Shown here piece by piece: positions 1 to 8,070 of a stretch of DNA of 64,000 nt. How positions within the stretch are numbered: position 1 is the stretch's first letter; every line of letters begins with the position of its first letter. A program made the translations under genes and the position numbers. Source of the stretch: Paludibacter sp. (GTDB lineage: Bacteria > Bacteroidota > Bacteroidia > Bacteroidales > Paludibacteraceae); the NCBI GenBank assembly GCA_028710415.1, contig JAQTUE010000013.1:62001-126000 (forward strand), given 5' to 3'. The notes under the pieces are model-generated. The model saw only the letters and a list, made by a program, of their open reading frames with translations. It searched no databases and was not told the DNA's origin.

Positions 1-53
1 ATGTCTCTAAATTCTTTTGATAAATGTGATAAATCAATGATATTTCATTTTAT

Positions 54-61
54 TATTTTTG
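54..61 (+). promoter_or_regulatory. Bacteroidota-type -7 box before orphan antitoxin
   Basis: The box reads TATTTTTG and fits the TAnnTTTG consensus of Bacteroidota housekeeping promoters. It ends 27 bases before the ATG of the small antitoxin-like gene. The same octamer precedes the second antitoxin at a similar distance, which supports a real promoter. No clear -33 TTG is seen. Confidence 0.4.
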
Positions 62-88
62 CAAAATTAAAAAAAAAGGATGAGAGCT

Positions 89-238
89 ATGGAAGTTAAA
101 AACAAACAAAATAATATATCTACCCTCAAGAAAGTGAAAGTGACACCCAGGAAGAGAGTATCAAGGATACTTCAAGCCTCAAAGAAATATCAGGGAAGCG
201 TAGAGATATTGGATATGGATGCTTTGTTAAACTCATAA
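89..238 (+). CDS. orphan antitoxin-like small protein
   Basis: This 49-residue basic protein begins MEVKNKQNN and has a core PRKRVSRILQASKKYQG. It resembles the antitoxin encoded at 428-580: both start ME-KNK, carry a K/R-K/R-R-I/V-S-K/R basic stretch, and reach a QG dipeptide after the same spacing. The start at 89 was chosen because AAGGA lies 8 bases upstream; an in-frame ATG at 80 is less likely. No toxin follows, only a tract of 7-bp repeats. It may be a solitary antitoxin that neutralises the neighbouring toxin or a relative, or the remnant of a second operon. The role is inferred from similarity and position only. Confidence 0.5.
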   Translation: MEVKNKQNNISTLKKVKVTPRKRVSRILQASKKYQGSVEILDMDALLNS

Positions 239-264
239 ATAGATATGTTTTATAAATAGAATGC

Positions 265-327
265 AAGAACCAAGAACCAAGAGCCAGGAATAAAGAGCCA
301 AGAGCCAGGAATCAAGAATCAAGACAT
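265..327 (+). repeat. heptamer tandem repeat, AAGAACC/AAGAGCC type
   Basis: Nine consecutive 7-bp units (AAGAACC, AAGAGCC, AGGAATC and variants) keep perfect phase over 63 bases. The same unit types occur inside the epimerase gene near 29.5 kb. The tract lies where a toxin gene would be expected after the first antitoxin. Confidence 0.8.
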
Positions 328-395
328 AAGTTGCAGTATATTTATATTTTACAGATCATTATATCAGATTAATTAATTCGTTGTATATAAATTAG

Positions 396-403
396 TATTT
401 TTG
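396..403 (+). promoter_or_regulatory. -7 box of the toxin-antitoxin operon
   Basis: TATTTTTG matches TAnnTTTG and ends 24 bases before the antitoxin ATG. A TTG at 381-383 is too close to be a standard -33 element, so only the -7 box is supported. Confidence 0.4.
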
Positions 404-427
404 TTGTGATAAATAAATATTAGAACA

Positions 428-580
428 ATGGAAGCAAAAAACAAAAAAAACAAAGTGACGGTTCCCCAAAATGGGGCGGAAACATCTAAGAAAAGAATTT
501 CGAAGACCATGAAAGCTGCTATGAGAATTCAAGGTGCATTTGATAGGGAAGAGGTATTAAAATACACACATTCTGTTTAA
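428..580 (+). CDS. antitoxin partner of a PIN-domain toxin
   Basis: This 50-residue protein (MEAKNKKNK...) is rich in lysine and arginine at the N-terminus, has SKKRISK near residues 20-26 and ends in an acidic/hydrophobic stretch. It sits 6 bases upstream of a PIN-domain gene on the same strand, the usual order antitoxin then VapC-like toxin. The C-terminal half would be expected to bind and inhibit the toxin, and the basic part could bind the operator; both are inferences from the arrangement. It is too short to assign to a named antitoxin family by eye. A related orphan copy lies at 89-238. Confidence 0.65.
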   Translation: MEAKNKKNKVTVPQNGAETSKKRISKTMKAAMRIQGAFDREEVLKYTHSV

Positions 581-586
581 TACCTT

Positions 587-1009
587 ATGAGGTATTTAAT
601 TGACACAAACATATTTTTATATTTAACTACAGATGTAGGGTTGTTGGATAGTACAGTGAAAAGTATACTAGATGACTACGAAAACATATTGTACATTAGC
701 TGTGAAAGCGTGAAAGAATTGATTTTGTTTTATCGTAAACAGAAAAATAAAAGAAAATATTGGAAGGACGAAACCGAAATGGTACTTTCAATTGAAAAGA
801 TATTGAATATTAAAATCCTACCAGTCAAAAAGGAACATTTACTTACTTATGCCCGTTTAGAAATTAATAAAGCACAAGATCACAATGATCCATCCGATCA
901 TATCATTATATCGCAGGCTATTACTGAAGAAATGCCACTTATCAGCAGCGATCAGAAATTTCAATTTTATACTAAACAAAAGTTGGACTTTATTAATAAT
1001 GCCAAATAA
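587..1009 (+). CDS. PIN-domain (VapC-like) ribonuclease toxin
   Basis: This 140-residue protein has the layout of a type II toxin PIN domain. It has an N-terminal MRYLIDTNIFLY with Asp6, SVKEL with Glu44, DHNDPSDHIII with Asp101/Asp104, and a final LISSDQKF with Asp122. These acidic residues form the metal site of VapC-type RNases, which usually cut tRNA or rRNA. Its length is normal for the family. It follows the antitoxin gene by 6 bases and is probably cotranscribed from the TATTTTTG box near 400. Activity is expected because all the acidic positions are present; the RNA target cannot be told from the sequence. Confidence 0.85.
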   Translation: MRYLIDTNIFLYLTTDVGLLDSTVKSILDDYENILYISCESVKELILFYRKQKNKRKYWKDETEMVLSIEKILNIKILPVKKEHLLTYARLEINKAQDHNDPSDHIIISQAITEEMPLISSDQKFQFYTKQKLDFINNAK

Positions 1010-1084
1010 ACCTCTATCAATTAGTCAGAAGTAGTTGTAGAAGGACCCACTAAACCACTAGCCCCTAACCTGGATAAACCAGAA

Positions 1085-1450
1085 ATAAGATTTGAACGCG
1101 GATTAACGCTAATCAGGCGGATTAAAAACGGATAAAAAAATACTACGTATTTTGATTTTAAGACCTTACATAGACCCTTCTGAATAAAATAGTTAGAAGT
1201 GAATTCTGCAATATTGTGCCAAGAAATGCACGAAATTGAGAGTTAAGATACTAAAGGGGAACAATAGAATATAAGTAAACACAATAATCCCAAGTCCCTT
1301 CGACAAGTGGGGATAAATTGTGGGGGGAAAGAAAACACTGCCCCAAGCCCCTAAAGGGGATGTAAAGAGGGGGTTATAATAGAATTAGTTACTGTAACAC
1401 CCCCCCAAGCCCTTCCCGATGGATCGGGATAAATTGCGGGTTAGGAAGAA
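1085..1450. repeat. gene-free stretch with dispersed repeat fragments
   Basis: No open reading frame worth calling is seen here. The stretch holds a GAACGCGGATTAACG-type fragment (about 1094-1135) that recurs at 6421. It also holds several CCCCAAGCCC / AAAGGGG hairpin-forming fragments (about 1325-1440), which recur downstream of the kelch gene near 2740. These look like decayed intergenic repeats rather than regulatory sites of one gene. Confidence 0.55.
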
Positions 1451-1586
1451 AGTGAAGAGAAAAAACCCCCAAGCTTGTTGAATGCTTTATAAAGATTTAA
1501 ACATTCATTTTCCGATATCAAGATATACTCACTTTCTAAGGGAAACATAGAAACTGTATTTTCTAAAATAGAAACACTGAACAAAA

Positions 1587-1642
1587 TTGTATTCTATAAG
1601 ATACAAATATACGCTCAAATTGTATTATGTATAATACAATTT
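1587..1642. promoter_or_regulatory. paired TTGTAT/ATACAA palindromes, candidate operator
   Basis: Two related inverted repeats lie just before the first kelch gene. One is TTGTAT-8 bp-ATACAA (1587-1606). The other is a perfect 12-bp inverted repeat, AAATTGTATTAT and its complement around a 2-bp centre (1617-1642). Their shared half-site and their place 20-60 bases before the gene suggest a protein-binding site. The regulator is unknown. Confidence 0.4.
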
Positions 1643-1681
1643 AAGGCCAGTCGAAATAAATTGATAAAATGGCACAAAATA

Positions 1682-2662
1682 ATGAAATTAGATATTAAGG
1701 AAGCCGGTTTTATCCTGATGGTATGCCTGGTGTGCTTGTTGTGTGGTTGTAAAGATTACGAATCAACCCCAATCACCAGTTGGAAGAAACTGGGAAACTT
1801 TCCGGGGATAGCACGAGCCTCGGCCAGTTCGTTTGTGGTGGGGGATAAAGGCTATGTGTGCCTGGGAAGATCAGGACCTAAATATGATTTTTTAAAGGAC
1901 CTGTGGGAATATGAACCTTCAACGGATACCTGGACGCATAAGGCTGATTTTCCCGGAGCAGCCAGGGTGAAAGCCATTGCCGGAGTGATTGGGGATAAAG
2001 CATATGTCGGGTTGGGAAGTGTATCGCCTTACGAAGGCAACCAGTTCAGTGATTTCTGGGAATATGATGGCGCAACGGATACCTGGAAACAGATGGCTTC
2101 CTTCCCGGGAGTTGCAAAAAATGATTTGTTTTGTGCAGTGGTGGATAGTTGCCTGTACACCACCGAGGGATTCTCTGCTACCTTATTTACTCCTTACACG
2201 TACAAATACAGTCCCAAAACCAACAGCTGGACCCAATTGAAGGACTGTCCTGTCTCACGAAGCAGTACGGCAGGATTTAGCATTGGATCGGATATGTATG
2301 TAGGTTCGGGTTATTTCACCGCCAATTACAAAGACTTTTATTGTTACCACACCCTGACCAATACCTGGGACCGCATGGCCGACCTGCCGGAAGCCCGTAT
2401 CCTGTCGAAAGGGATAACCCTGAATGGAAAGGGATATATCCTGTTGGGACGTTACTGGAATGGATCGCTCAATGGAGGACGGCTACTGAAGGATGTTGTG
2501 GAGTATGATCCTCAGACAAATACCTGGAGCAAATGCGGGAATTTTCCGGGGGGTGCCCGACAGAATATGGTGGCATTTACCATCGCAGGAAAAGGATATA
2601 TAGTGGGTGGGGAGGATGATGCTGAACGGAAAGGGGATGTGTGGGTGTTAGAACAGGAATGA
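1682..2662 (+). CDS. kelch-repeat beta-propeller lipoprotein (first copy)
   Basis: The protein has 326 residues from the ATG at 1682; a TTG seven codons earlier is possible but less likely. The signal peptide ends in a lipobox with Cys23 (LLCGC), so it should be a lipoprotein. The mature part consists of about six kelch-type repeats, each with a GYV-x-LG strand, a WEYDP-like turn and a TDTW motif followed by FPG-x-AR. That predicts a six-bladed propeller in the periplasm or on the cell surface. It is followed by a Wzi-family gene, the same order as at 6852-9480, so a role in capsule or exopolysaccharide assembly is likely but inferred. The stop codon lies inside the first unit of a 7-bp tandem repeat. 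Confidence 0.8.
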   Translation: MKLDIKEAGFILMVCLVCLLCGCKDYESTPITSWKKLGNFPGIARASASSFVVGDKGYVCLGRSGPKYDFLKDLWEYEPSTDTWTHKADFPGAARVKAIAGVIGDKAYVGLGSVSPYEGNQFSDFWEYDGATDTWKQMASFPGVAKNDLFCAVVDSCLYTTEGFSATLFTPYTYKYSPKTNSWTQLKDCPVSRSSTAGFSIGSDMYVGSGYFTANYKDFYCYHTLTNTWDRMADLPEARILSKGITLNGKGYILLGRYWNGSLNGGRLLKDVVEYDPQTNTWSKCGNFPGGARQNMVAFTIAGKGYIVGGEDDAERKGDVWVLEQE

Positions 2663-2712
2663 GGAATGAGGAATGAGGAATGAGGAATGAGGAATGAGGA
2701 ATGAGAGTTGAG
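2657..2712 (+). repeat. GAATGAG heptamer tandem repeat over a stop codon
   Basis: Seven perfect GAATGAG units and one degenerate unit start inside the last codons of the kelch gene. The first unit supplies its TGA stop (2660-2662). Confidence 0.9.
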
Positions 2713-2736
2713 AAAATGAAAGTAAGTAGCAGGTAT

Positions 2737-2775
2737 ACCCCAAGCCCTTTCCTACTTATCTGAAGGGGCTTGGGT
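2737..2775 (+). terminator. imperfect hairpin between kelch and Wzi genes
   Basis: An ACCCCAAGCCC arm faces GGGGCTTGGGT across a short loop, followed by T-rich sequence without a strict T-run. It could be a weak terminator, or another copy of the CCCCAAGCCC repeat seen at 1325-1440. Confidence 0.35.
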
Positions 2776-2808
2776 CATTTATTTATTTATTCAATTTAAA
2801 TTCTTTTC

Positions 2809-4272
2809 ATGATAATCAGATACTTCCGGATATTTTTGCTTGTATTAATCCCATCATTCATTCAGGCTCAGGAATCTGCCGACACGGTAAGTTATAGCCT
2901 GAATACCCGTTTTAACGTGGGAAGTGGAACACATGCCCCGTTTTTATCCACCGCCAATGAGTACGACCGGTATAGTTTTGCCCCAAATTCAATCTCTCTA
3001 TGGGGAAATGTCCACAAGGCACTGAAAAATACCCGGGCGCTTGATTATGGGTTTGGGTTGGAATTGGATGGGAATATTGCAAAAGGGGATAACAGGTTTT
3101 TAGCTAACGAATGCTATATCCAGGGTAAGTTCTATTTCCTGAATATGTATGTAGGCAAAAAACAGGAGGTATTCCCGAAAACACGGGATGTCGCAAGCTC
3201 CATTGGAAACCAGGATGCAGAACTGTCAAGCGGGGGGATGTTGTGGTCGCAAAACGCCCGGCCCATGCCTAAGATATCAATTGAAACGAACGGATATGTT
3301 GATGTGCCTTATACCAGCGGGGTTATGGCAGTAAAGGCCGGCATTTCTCATGGCTGGTTTGATAATAACAACTCTATGAAAGACTTATTGCTTCATCATA
3401 AATACGCATATGTAAAAGTGGGTGGTTCGTTCCCTGTCAGTATTAATTACGGAGTCCAACATGTGGCGCAGTGGGGTGGGGTATCCACTCAGTACGGTTC
3501 AATGCCGGTAACGTGGAATAATTATTACAGGATTTTTTTTGGTAAAAGCGGTGGTTCAACAGCTAATATGTCCGATCAGATCAATACATTGGGAAAACAC
3601 ATGATTTCACAAAATCTGGGCCTGGACTTAAACCTAAAATCTGTGTTGGTTTCCCTGTACTGGCAAAATCTGACGGAAGATCCCCCGGTACGGTTTATTA
3701 CCTCAACGATGAATGTTCAGGATGGTTTGTGGGGAATGTCAATACGTTTACCCTGTTTTAAGCCTTTACATTCCTTTGTCCTGGAATACCTGAGTACGAC
3801 TGATCACAGCGGGCCGTGGCATGATTTGGATGGAGTAATTTTCGGTGGTATCGATCCTTATTATTTAAATGGACAGGCACACAAAGACTGGACCTATAAA
3901 GGAATGACAATCGGTAATCCCTGGATAACATCACCAAAATATAATCCTGATGGGTCAACCACTATTTTAAATAATACTGTCAGGCTTTATTATTTTTCAG
4001 GGAAAGGTACCTATAAATCACTTGATTACAGATTAACCCTGGCATATTCTGAGAATTTTGGATTAGCGAATATCTCCAATGAAAATAATAAACGTCAACT
4101 GTCGTATCAATTCGAAACTTCCACTCCGCTGAACTTTCTAAAGAATACTAATGCCAGTATAGCCCTTTCGGGGGATCATGGGGCTATGTATGGAAACAAT
4201 TTATCAGTGATGGTAGGATTGTCCTGGAAAGGAGCTTTGAGCATTGAGCATCGAGGAAGGAGCATGAGGTAA
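2809..4272 (+). CDS. Wzi-family capsule assembly outer-membrane protein (first copy)
   Basis: The protein has 487 residues with a signal peptide ending at IQAQ (about residue 21). The rest is built of alternating strands typical of the Wzi-family barrel (Caps_assemb_Wzi): GYGFGLELD-like strands, the conserved SSGGMLWSQNARPMPKI block near residues 144-160, LLHHKYAYVKVGG, HVAQWGG and YWQNLTEDPP. Wzi proteins anchor or help export capsule at the outer membrane. A second Wzi gene at 8071 shares all these blocks. The last 11 or so residues (ending SIEHRGRSMR) are encoded by a 7-bp repeat tract that also supplies the stop, so the native C-terminus may have been altered. Confidence 0.85.
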   Translation: MIIRYFRIFLLVLIPSFIQAQESADTVSYSLNTRFNVGSGTHAPFLSTANEYDRYSFAPNSISLWGNVHKALKNTRALDYGFGLELDGNIAKGDNRFLANECYIQGKFYFLNMYVGKKQEVFPKTRDVASSIGNQDAELSSGGMLWSQNARPMPKISIETNGYVDVPYTSGVMAVKAGISHGWFDNNNSMKDLLLHHKYAYVKVGGSFPVSINYGVQHVAQWGGVSTQYGSMPVTWNNYYRIFFGKSGGSTANMSDQINTLGKHMISQNLGLDLNLKSVLVSLYWQNLTEDPPVRFITSTMNVQDGLWGMSIRLPCFKPLHSFVLEYLSTTDHSGPWHDLDGVIFGGIDPYYLNGQAHKDWTYKGMTIGNPWITSPKYNPDGSTTILNNTVRLYYFSGKGTYKSLDYRLTLAYSENFGLANISNENNKRQLSYQFETSTPLNFLKNTNASIALSGDHGAMYGNNLSVMVGLSWKGALSIEHRGRSMR

Positions 4273-4308
4273 GAGGTAAGGAGTGAGGAGTGAGGAATGA
4301 GGAATGAG
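4239..4308 (+). repeat. heptamer repeat forming the Wzi C-terminus
   Basis: Ten in-phase 7-bp units (GAGCATT, GAGCATC, GAGGAAG, AGGTAAG, GAGTGAG, GAATGAG) begin inside the Wzi coding sequence and provide its TAA stop at 4270-4272. The tract grades into the same GAATGAG unit as at 2657. Confidence 0.85.
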
Positions 4309-4353
4309 GAATTTTAGGTAGTAAGTAAAAAGTCAAAAAAAAGATTTTCGTAA

Positions 4354-4430
4354 GTTCCGTAGGAACGACCGATATTGTAGCAATTCCGTTGCAATATATG
4401 ATGTAGAAAAGTTCGCGATATGGAAATCGC
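4354..4430. repeat. three-hairpin intergenic element
   Basis: Three short hairpins follow one another: GTTCC-GTA-GGAAC (4354-4366), GCAA-TTCCG-TTGC, and GCGAT-ATGGAA-ATCGC (4415-4430). It looks like a REP-type palindromic intergenic repeat. There is no coding potential. Confidence 0.45.
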
Positions 4431-4530
4431 AGGACCCAAATATATTAGTTTAGTGGGTAGTAGAAAGTAAAAAGATGTGAATATCCAATTAATTAATTAA
4501 TGGATTAAAGCTGACTTTTACTTACTTTAT

Positions 4531-4651
4531 CAACCAATCAACTAATCAACTAATTAACTAATTAACTAATTAACTAATTAACCAATTAACCAATTAACCA
4601 ATCAACCAATCACCCAATCAACATAATCAACCAATCAACCAATCAACCAAT
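4531..4651 (+). repeat. 8-bp tandem repeat (YAACYAAT) before the sugar transferase
   Basis: Fifteen units of an octamer of the form YAACYAAT (one unit is 9 bp) run up to 8 bases before the ATG at 4660. It occupies the region where the untranslated leader and ribosome-binding site should be. Change in copy number could alter expression of the gene; that is inference. The complementary unit ATTGGTTA recurs at 32.93-33.01 kb. Confidence 0.85.
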
Positions 4652-4659
4652 TAAAGATT

Positions 4660-6057
4660 ATGAAATCACGCGAATCGGAATTAATCATGTTATACCTGAT
4701 ATCAGATTTGATAATATTGAATCTGTCAGTCATTTTAATTGCCTCAGTCTTTCCGGTTGTTAATTTACACGATTATTACAACTTCAGTACGTATCTTCTT
4801 CACGCGAATTTGTCGTGGATTATCACATATTTTGTATTCTCAAAGAAAAACCTTTTTTTGCGGGATGGATATATTAATCGGGTTAAAAGGATTACCAACC
4901 GTATTTTCGTTTTTATTATCGTAGCCTTGGTGCTGGCTTATTTATTTATGCCAAGAACAACCTATTCCCGTATCTTTCTGCTGGAGTACACCTTGCTCTT
5001 CTATATTGGAAAACTTATCTATTATTATTTATTGTACAGGTATCTGAAGGCAATGCGTGAAAAAGGAATTCATGTGAACCGGGTGATCATAGTCGGGTTG
5101 AATGATACCGCCCGCCAGTTGAACAAGTTAATCAGGTATAACCCTACGTTGGGATATAAGTTTATTGGATATGTTTCGGATGAACTAAACAGTAAGGACC
5201 TATTGGGAAGTACCAATGAACTGGAACAGGTTATAAAAGAACATCACATTGAGATGGTCTTTGTAACCTTATCAATCTACAACGAATCAAAAAAAAGCAA
5301 GGACTTCCTCAGGTTATGCAATAAAACGGGAGTACGGCTCAGGTTTGTGCCTGAAAACCAGCAATGGTTTAAAAACCGGATTAATATGGAGTCGGTAGGC
5401 CAACTGGTATTGATCAACCCGCAGGAAATTCCCCTGGATGTATTTGAATCACAATTTTTCAAACGAATGTTTGATATTGTTTTTTCATTGTTTATCATTG
5501 TATTTATATTAAGTTGGTTAATACCAATACTTGCTATCCTGATAAAACTAAATTCGAAAGGCCCCGTGTTTTTTGTACAAAAGCGTACCGGAATCAATAA
5601 TAAAACGTTCAAATGTTTAAAATTCAGGAGCATGAAAGTTAACAAAGAATCGGATGAAAAACAAGCCACCGCCGGAGATAAGCGCATTACAGCATTGGGC
5701 AATTTTATGCGTAAATCAAATTTTGATGAGTTGCCCCAATTCTTTAATGTATTAATCGGGCAAATGTCGGTGGTTGGACCACGTCCTCATATGTTAAAAC
5801 ATACGGAACAATATTCTGAATTAATCGAACGATATCTGGTCCGTCATTATATAAAACCCGGCATTACCGGTTTTGCTCAGGTAAGCGGGTACCGTGGGGA
5901 AACTGATGAACTGTGGAAAATGCAAAAAAGGGTGCAATATGATATGAATTATCTGGAAAACTGGAACTTTTGGTGGGATATGAAAATTATAATTATGACC
6001 TTTATTAGTCCAAAAAGACGCTCAAAGATTACCAGGATATTTATGAAAGCGAAGTAG
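4660..6057 (+). CDS. polyprenyl-phosphate sugar-1-phosphate transferase (WcaJ type)
   Basis: The protein has 465 residues, the normal size for the polyisoprenyl-phosphate hexose-1-phosphate transferase family. It has four to five membrane helices in the first 130 residues, a Rossmann-like CoA-binding middle (VIIVGLNDTARQL) and another helix near 275. The catalytic bacterial sugar transferase domain carries FFVQKRTG, KCLKFRSM, DELPQFFNVL, MSVVGPRPH and KPGITGFAQVSG. It transfers a sugar-1-phosphate, typically glucose or galactose, to undecaprenyl phosphate at the inner membrane, starting a capsule or exopolysaccharide repeat unit. A tandem octamer repeat abuts its start. A rho-independent terminator follows. 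Confidence 0.9.
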   Translation: MKSRESELIMLYLISDLIILNLSVILIASVFPVVNLHDYYNFSTYLLHANLSWIITYFVFSKKNLFLRDGYINRVKRITNRIFVFIIVALVLAYLFMPRTTYSRIFLLEYTLLFYIGKLIYYYLLYRYLKAMREKGIHVNRVIIVGLNDTARQLNKLIRYNPTLGYKFIGYVSDELNSKDLLGSTNELEQVIKEHHIEMVFVTLSIYNESKKSKDFLRLCNKTGVRLRFVPENQQWFKNRINMESVGQLVLINPQEIPLDVFESQFFKRMFDIVFSLFIIVFILSWLIPILAILIKLNSKGPVFFVQKRTGINNKTFKCLKFRSMKVNKESDEKQATAGDKRITALGNFMRKSNFDELPQFFNVLIGQMSVVGPRPHMLKHTEQYSELIERYLVRHYIKPGITGFAQVSGYRGETDELWKMQKRVQYDMNYLENWNFWWDMKIIIMTFISPKRRSKITRIFMKAK

Positions 6058-6113
6058 AAAATTCAGACAACAAACCTGGATTGAAAAAGATTTTTCTGAT
6101 AATCAATAGATTT

Positions 6114-6140
6114 ACCCCGGCATTCGTTGGGGTTTTTTTT
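6114..6140 (+). terminator. rho-independent terminator after the WcaJ-type gene
   Basis: ACCCCGG and TTGGGGT arms (two G-U pairs) around CATTCG are followed by eight T. It ends the transcript of the upstream transferase. Confidence 0.75.
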
Positions 6141-6390
6141 ATACGTATTTCAGAAGAAATAGTGTCGTGATATTAGTTCCTACTAATAGATTTTCTATTC
6201 TGTTAAATGATTAATGATTTGATAGATTGGATAAAGCAATTTAAAATTATCTCTCATGTAAAGAATAATTAAAGTATTAACTAAAAGGGTATTGAACGAT
6301 GTGATTAATGTGATAATTTTGTCCGGCAACTGAAGAATGATGTTTGGATACATTGATGATGGGAAAAATGATGTAAGTATTAGGAACAAT

Positions 6391-6640
6391 TAAATGTCCC
6401 ATCTTGAATTCAAAAGAATAGAACGCGGATACACGCAGATTTGGCGGATGGCACATTCCGGTTTTACGGAATAATAACGGTTTTTATTCCAACAAGTTGG
6501 AATCGATTTTTCTATATTGATCAACTCCAACTTGTTGGAGTTTTAATCCGAATAAAATCTATTTATTAAAAGAATCCGTAAACATCCGCTTGATCAGCGA
6601 AAATCAGCGTTCTATTCTTATAAAAAAATAGGACATTATA
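6391..6640. mobile_element. MITE-like composite palindromic element
   Basis: The ends are inverted (TAAATGTCC on the left, GGACATTA on the right). Inside are nested inverted repeats: an AAGAATAGAACGC arm near 6415 faces GCGTTCTATTCTT near 6606, and two perfect palindromes lie at 6487-6502 (TTCCAAC-AA-GTTGGAA) and 6524-6541 (ACTCCAAC-TT-GTTGGAGT). There is no coding potential. A shorter element at 21801-21914 has the same TAATGTCC-type ends. A non-autonomous mobile element is the simplest reading, but no transposase is present in the window. Confidence 0.45.
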
Positions 6641-6747
6641 TCCTTTCCATTACTTAATTTGATAAATTGTAAACCAACTGACGAATGAAAACCTGTTCTA
6701 TTTTATACCATTTTTAAAAATCACATTTTACTAGCCTGTATAATTAT

Positions 6748-6790
6748 TATATTTGCAATAATTATAAAAGCAATAATTGTAAAAGTAATA
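6748..6790 (+). promoter_or_regulatory. -7 box and 15-bp direct repeats before second kelch gene
   Basis: TATATTTG at 6748-6755 fits TAnnTTTG. It runs into two and a half copies of a GCAATAATTATAAAA-like 15-mer (6755-6790), which would lie at or just after the transcription start. The leader to the ATG at 6852 is about 90 bases. The direct repeats could be an operator. Confidence 0.45.
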
Positions 6791-6851
6791 ATATGAACTA
6801 AAAATCAGGTTCATCTTAAATTTCAATATAAAAATAAATTTAAATACCAAC

Positions 6852-7850
6852 ATGTCTATTTCAAAAACAATACTATATTTCTGTCTTGCAATTTTGTTTA
6901 TCAGTTGCAACGAACCGGCTGATTCACCCTACCCGCCAATAGTCTTCGAAAAGAAAACAACACTCCCCGGCACGGGCAGGGCTTCGGCTGTAACCTTTGT
7001 AATTGACGGAAAGGGCTATGTAGCTCTGGGTAGGACTGAGACCCGTAGCGGGGCTTTAAACGATTGCTGGCAGTATGACCCGTTACTGGATAGCTGGACG
7101 CAAAAAGCAAATTACCCGGGTATTGCCCGTGTCAAGGCCATGGCGGCTGTTGTGGAGGGCAAAGCATTTGTCGGATTGGGATTCGATATATCCCTGGGCG
7201 TTTATAATTTTGATGCCTGCCTGAAAGATTTCTGGATGTACGACCCCATAGCGGATACCTGGGAACAAAAGGCAAGCTTCCCCAGCAATTATACGGATGC
7301 TTGTGGTTGCTTTGTTTATAATAATGCGATCTATGTTACTTCCGGAATGAACGGGACAGGTTTTGGATTTGAGACCTGGAAGTATAAACCTGTCAACGGT
7401 CAACCAGGTGAATGGATAAAGCTGAAAGATTTCCCCGGACCGGGAAGGATGGGCGGGATTGCCTGTGCAAGTGCGGATCGTTGCTTTTTTGGAACCGGCT
7501 ACCGTACCTATAATGTGAATGACTGGTGGGAGTATTTTCCGGCCAATGATACCTGGAAACAACGGAAAGCCATGCCCGATAACGGTCGTGAGAATGCAGT
7601 ATCCCTGAGCATTGATAATCGTATTTTTATTGCTACCGGCCGGCACTTTGGGGGTGGTTTAACTGGGGGGCATGTGGATTCGGACATCACTGAATACGAC
7701 ATCCTGGGTAATGTATGGTATGTTCGCGGAAATATCCCGAATGGCGGACGTGAAAATGCCATTGCCTTTACTATTAACGGAAAAGGGTATGTCGGTCAGG
7801 GAGAAAATGATACGGAGATACTGAATGACTTCTGGAGTTTTGAACCATAA
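6852..7850 (+). CDS. kelch-repeat beta-propeller lipoprotein (second copy)
   Basis: The protein has 332 residues. Its signal peptide ends in LFISC with Cys19, so it is a predicted lipoprotein. About six kelch repeats follow, with GYVALGR, WQYDPLLDSW, FPGPGRMGG and YVGQGEND-like strands. It is clearly paralogous to the lipoprotein at 1682-2662; both contain ARVKAMA/ARVKAIA-like blocks in the second blade. As there, a Wzi-family gene lies directly downstream, here after 220 bases. The conserved pairing suggests that propeller and barrel act together in polysaccharide export or surface anchoring, but no catalytic motif is visible and the function is inferred. Confidence 0.8.
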   Translation: MSISKTILYFCLAILFISCNEPADSPYPPIVFEKKTTLPGTGRASAVTFVIDGKGYVALGRTETRSGALNDCWQYDPLLDSWTQKANYPGIARVKAMAAVVEGKAFVGLGFDISLGVYNFDACLKDFWMYDPIADTWEQKASFPSNYTDACGCFVYNNAIYVTSGMNGTGFGFETWKYKPVNGQPGEWIKLKDFPGPGRMGGIACASADRCFFGTGYRTYNVNDWWEYFPANDTWKQRKAMPDNGRENAVSLSIDNRIFIATGRHFGGGLTGGHVDSDITEYDILGNVWYVRGNIPNGGRENAIAFTINGKGYVGQGENDTEILNDFWSFEP

Positions 7851-7853
7851 AAT

Positions 7854-7927
7854 CATTTACCATTTTTTCATTTACTATTTACCATTTAAGATATTTACAA
7901 TTTTTTCATTTACTATTTAACTATTTG
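7854..7927 (+). repeat. ATTTACC/ATTTACT heptamer-like tract
   Basis: Loose 7-bp units (CATTTAC, TATTTAC, CATTTAA) begin 4 bases after the kelch stop codon, interrupted by T-runs. It resembles the other heptamer tracts but is more degenerate. Confidence 0.5.
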
Positions 7928-8070
7928 CCAATAAGGTAATAATTTAAAAACTAACCACAAAAAACACAATTGTACACAATATAAGGTTGAATTAAATCAA
8001 TGATTTATGAGTCACTTGATAGATTTAATTTTAAGGGAGATTGTTGATAGAATGGAATAATAAAAAAATC

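Noticed and set aside
4531..4651. CRISPR-like array
   Set aside because: The units are 8 bp in direct tandem with no spacers, so this is a simple tandem repeat. No cas gene is in the window.
6195..6389. 64-codon minus-strand frame in the gap after the WcaJ-type gene
   Set aside because: Hydrophobic only because the DNA is AT-rich; no promoter or ribosome site.
7083..7646. Long minus-strand reading frame (187 codons) opposite the second kelch gene
   Set aside because: It is a shadow of the well-supported kelch gene; its translation has no family motifs and the plus-strand codons show the real repeats.
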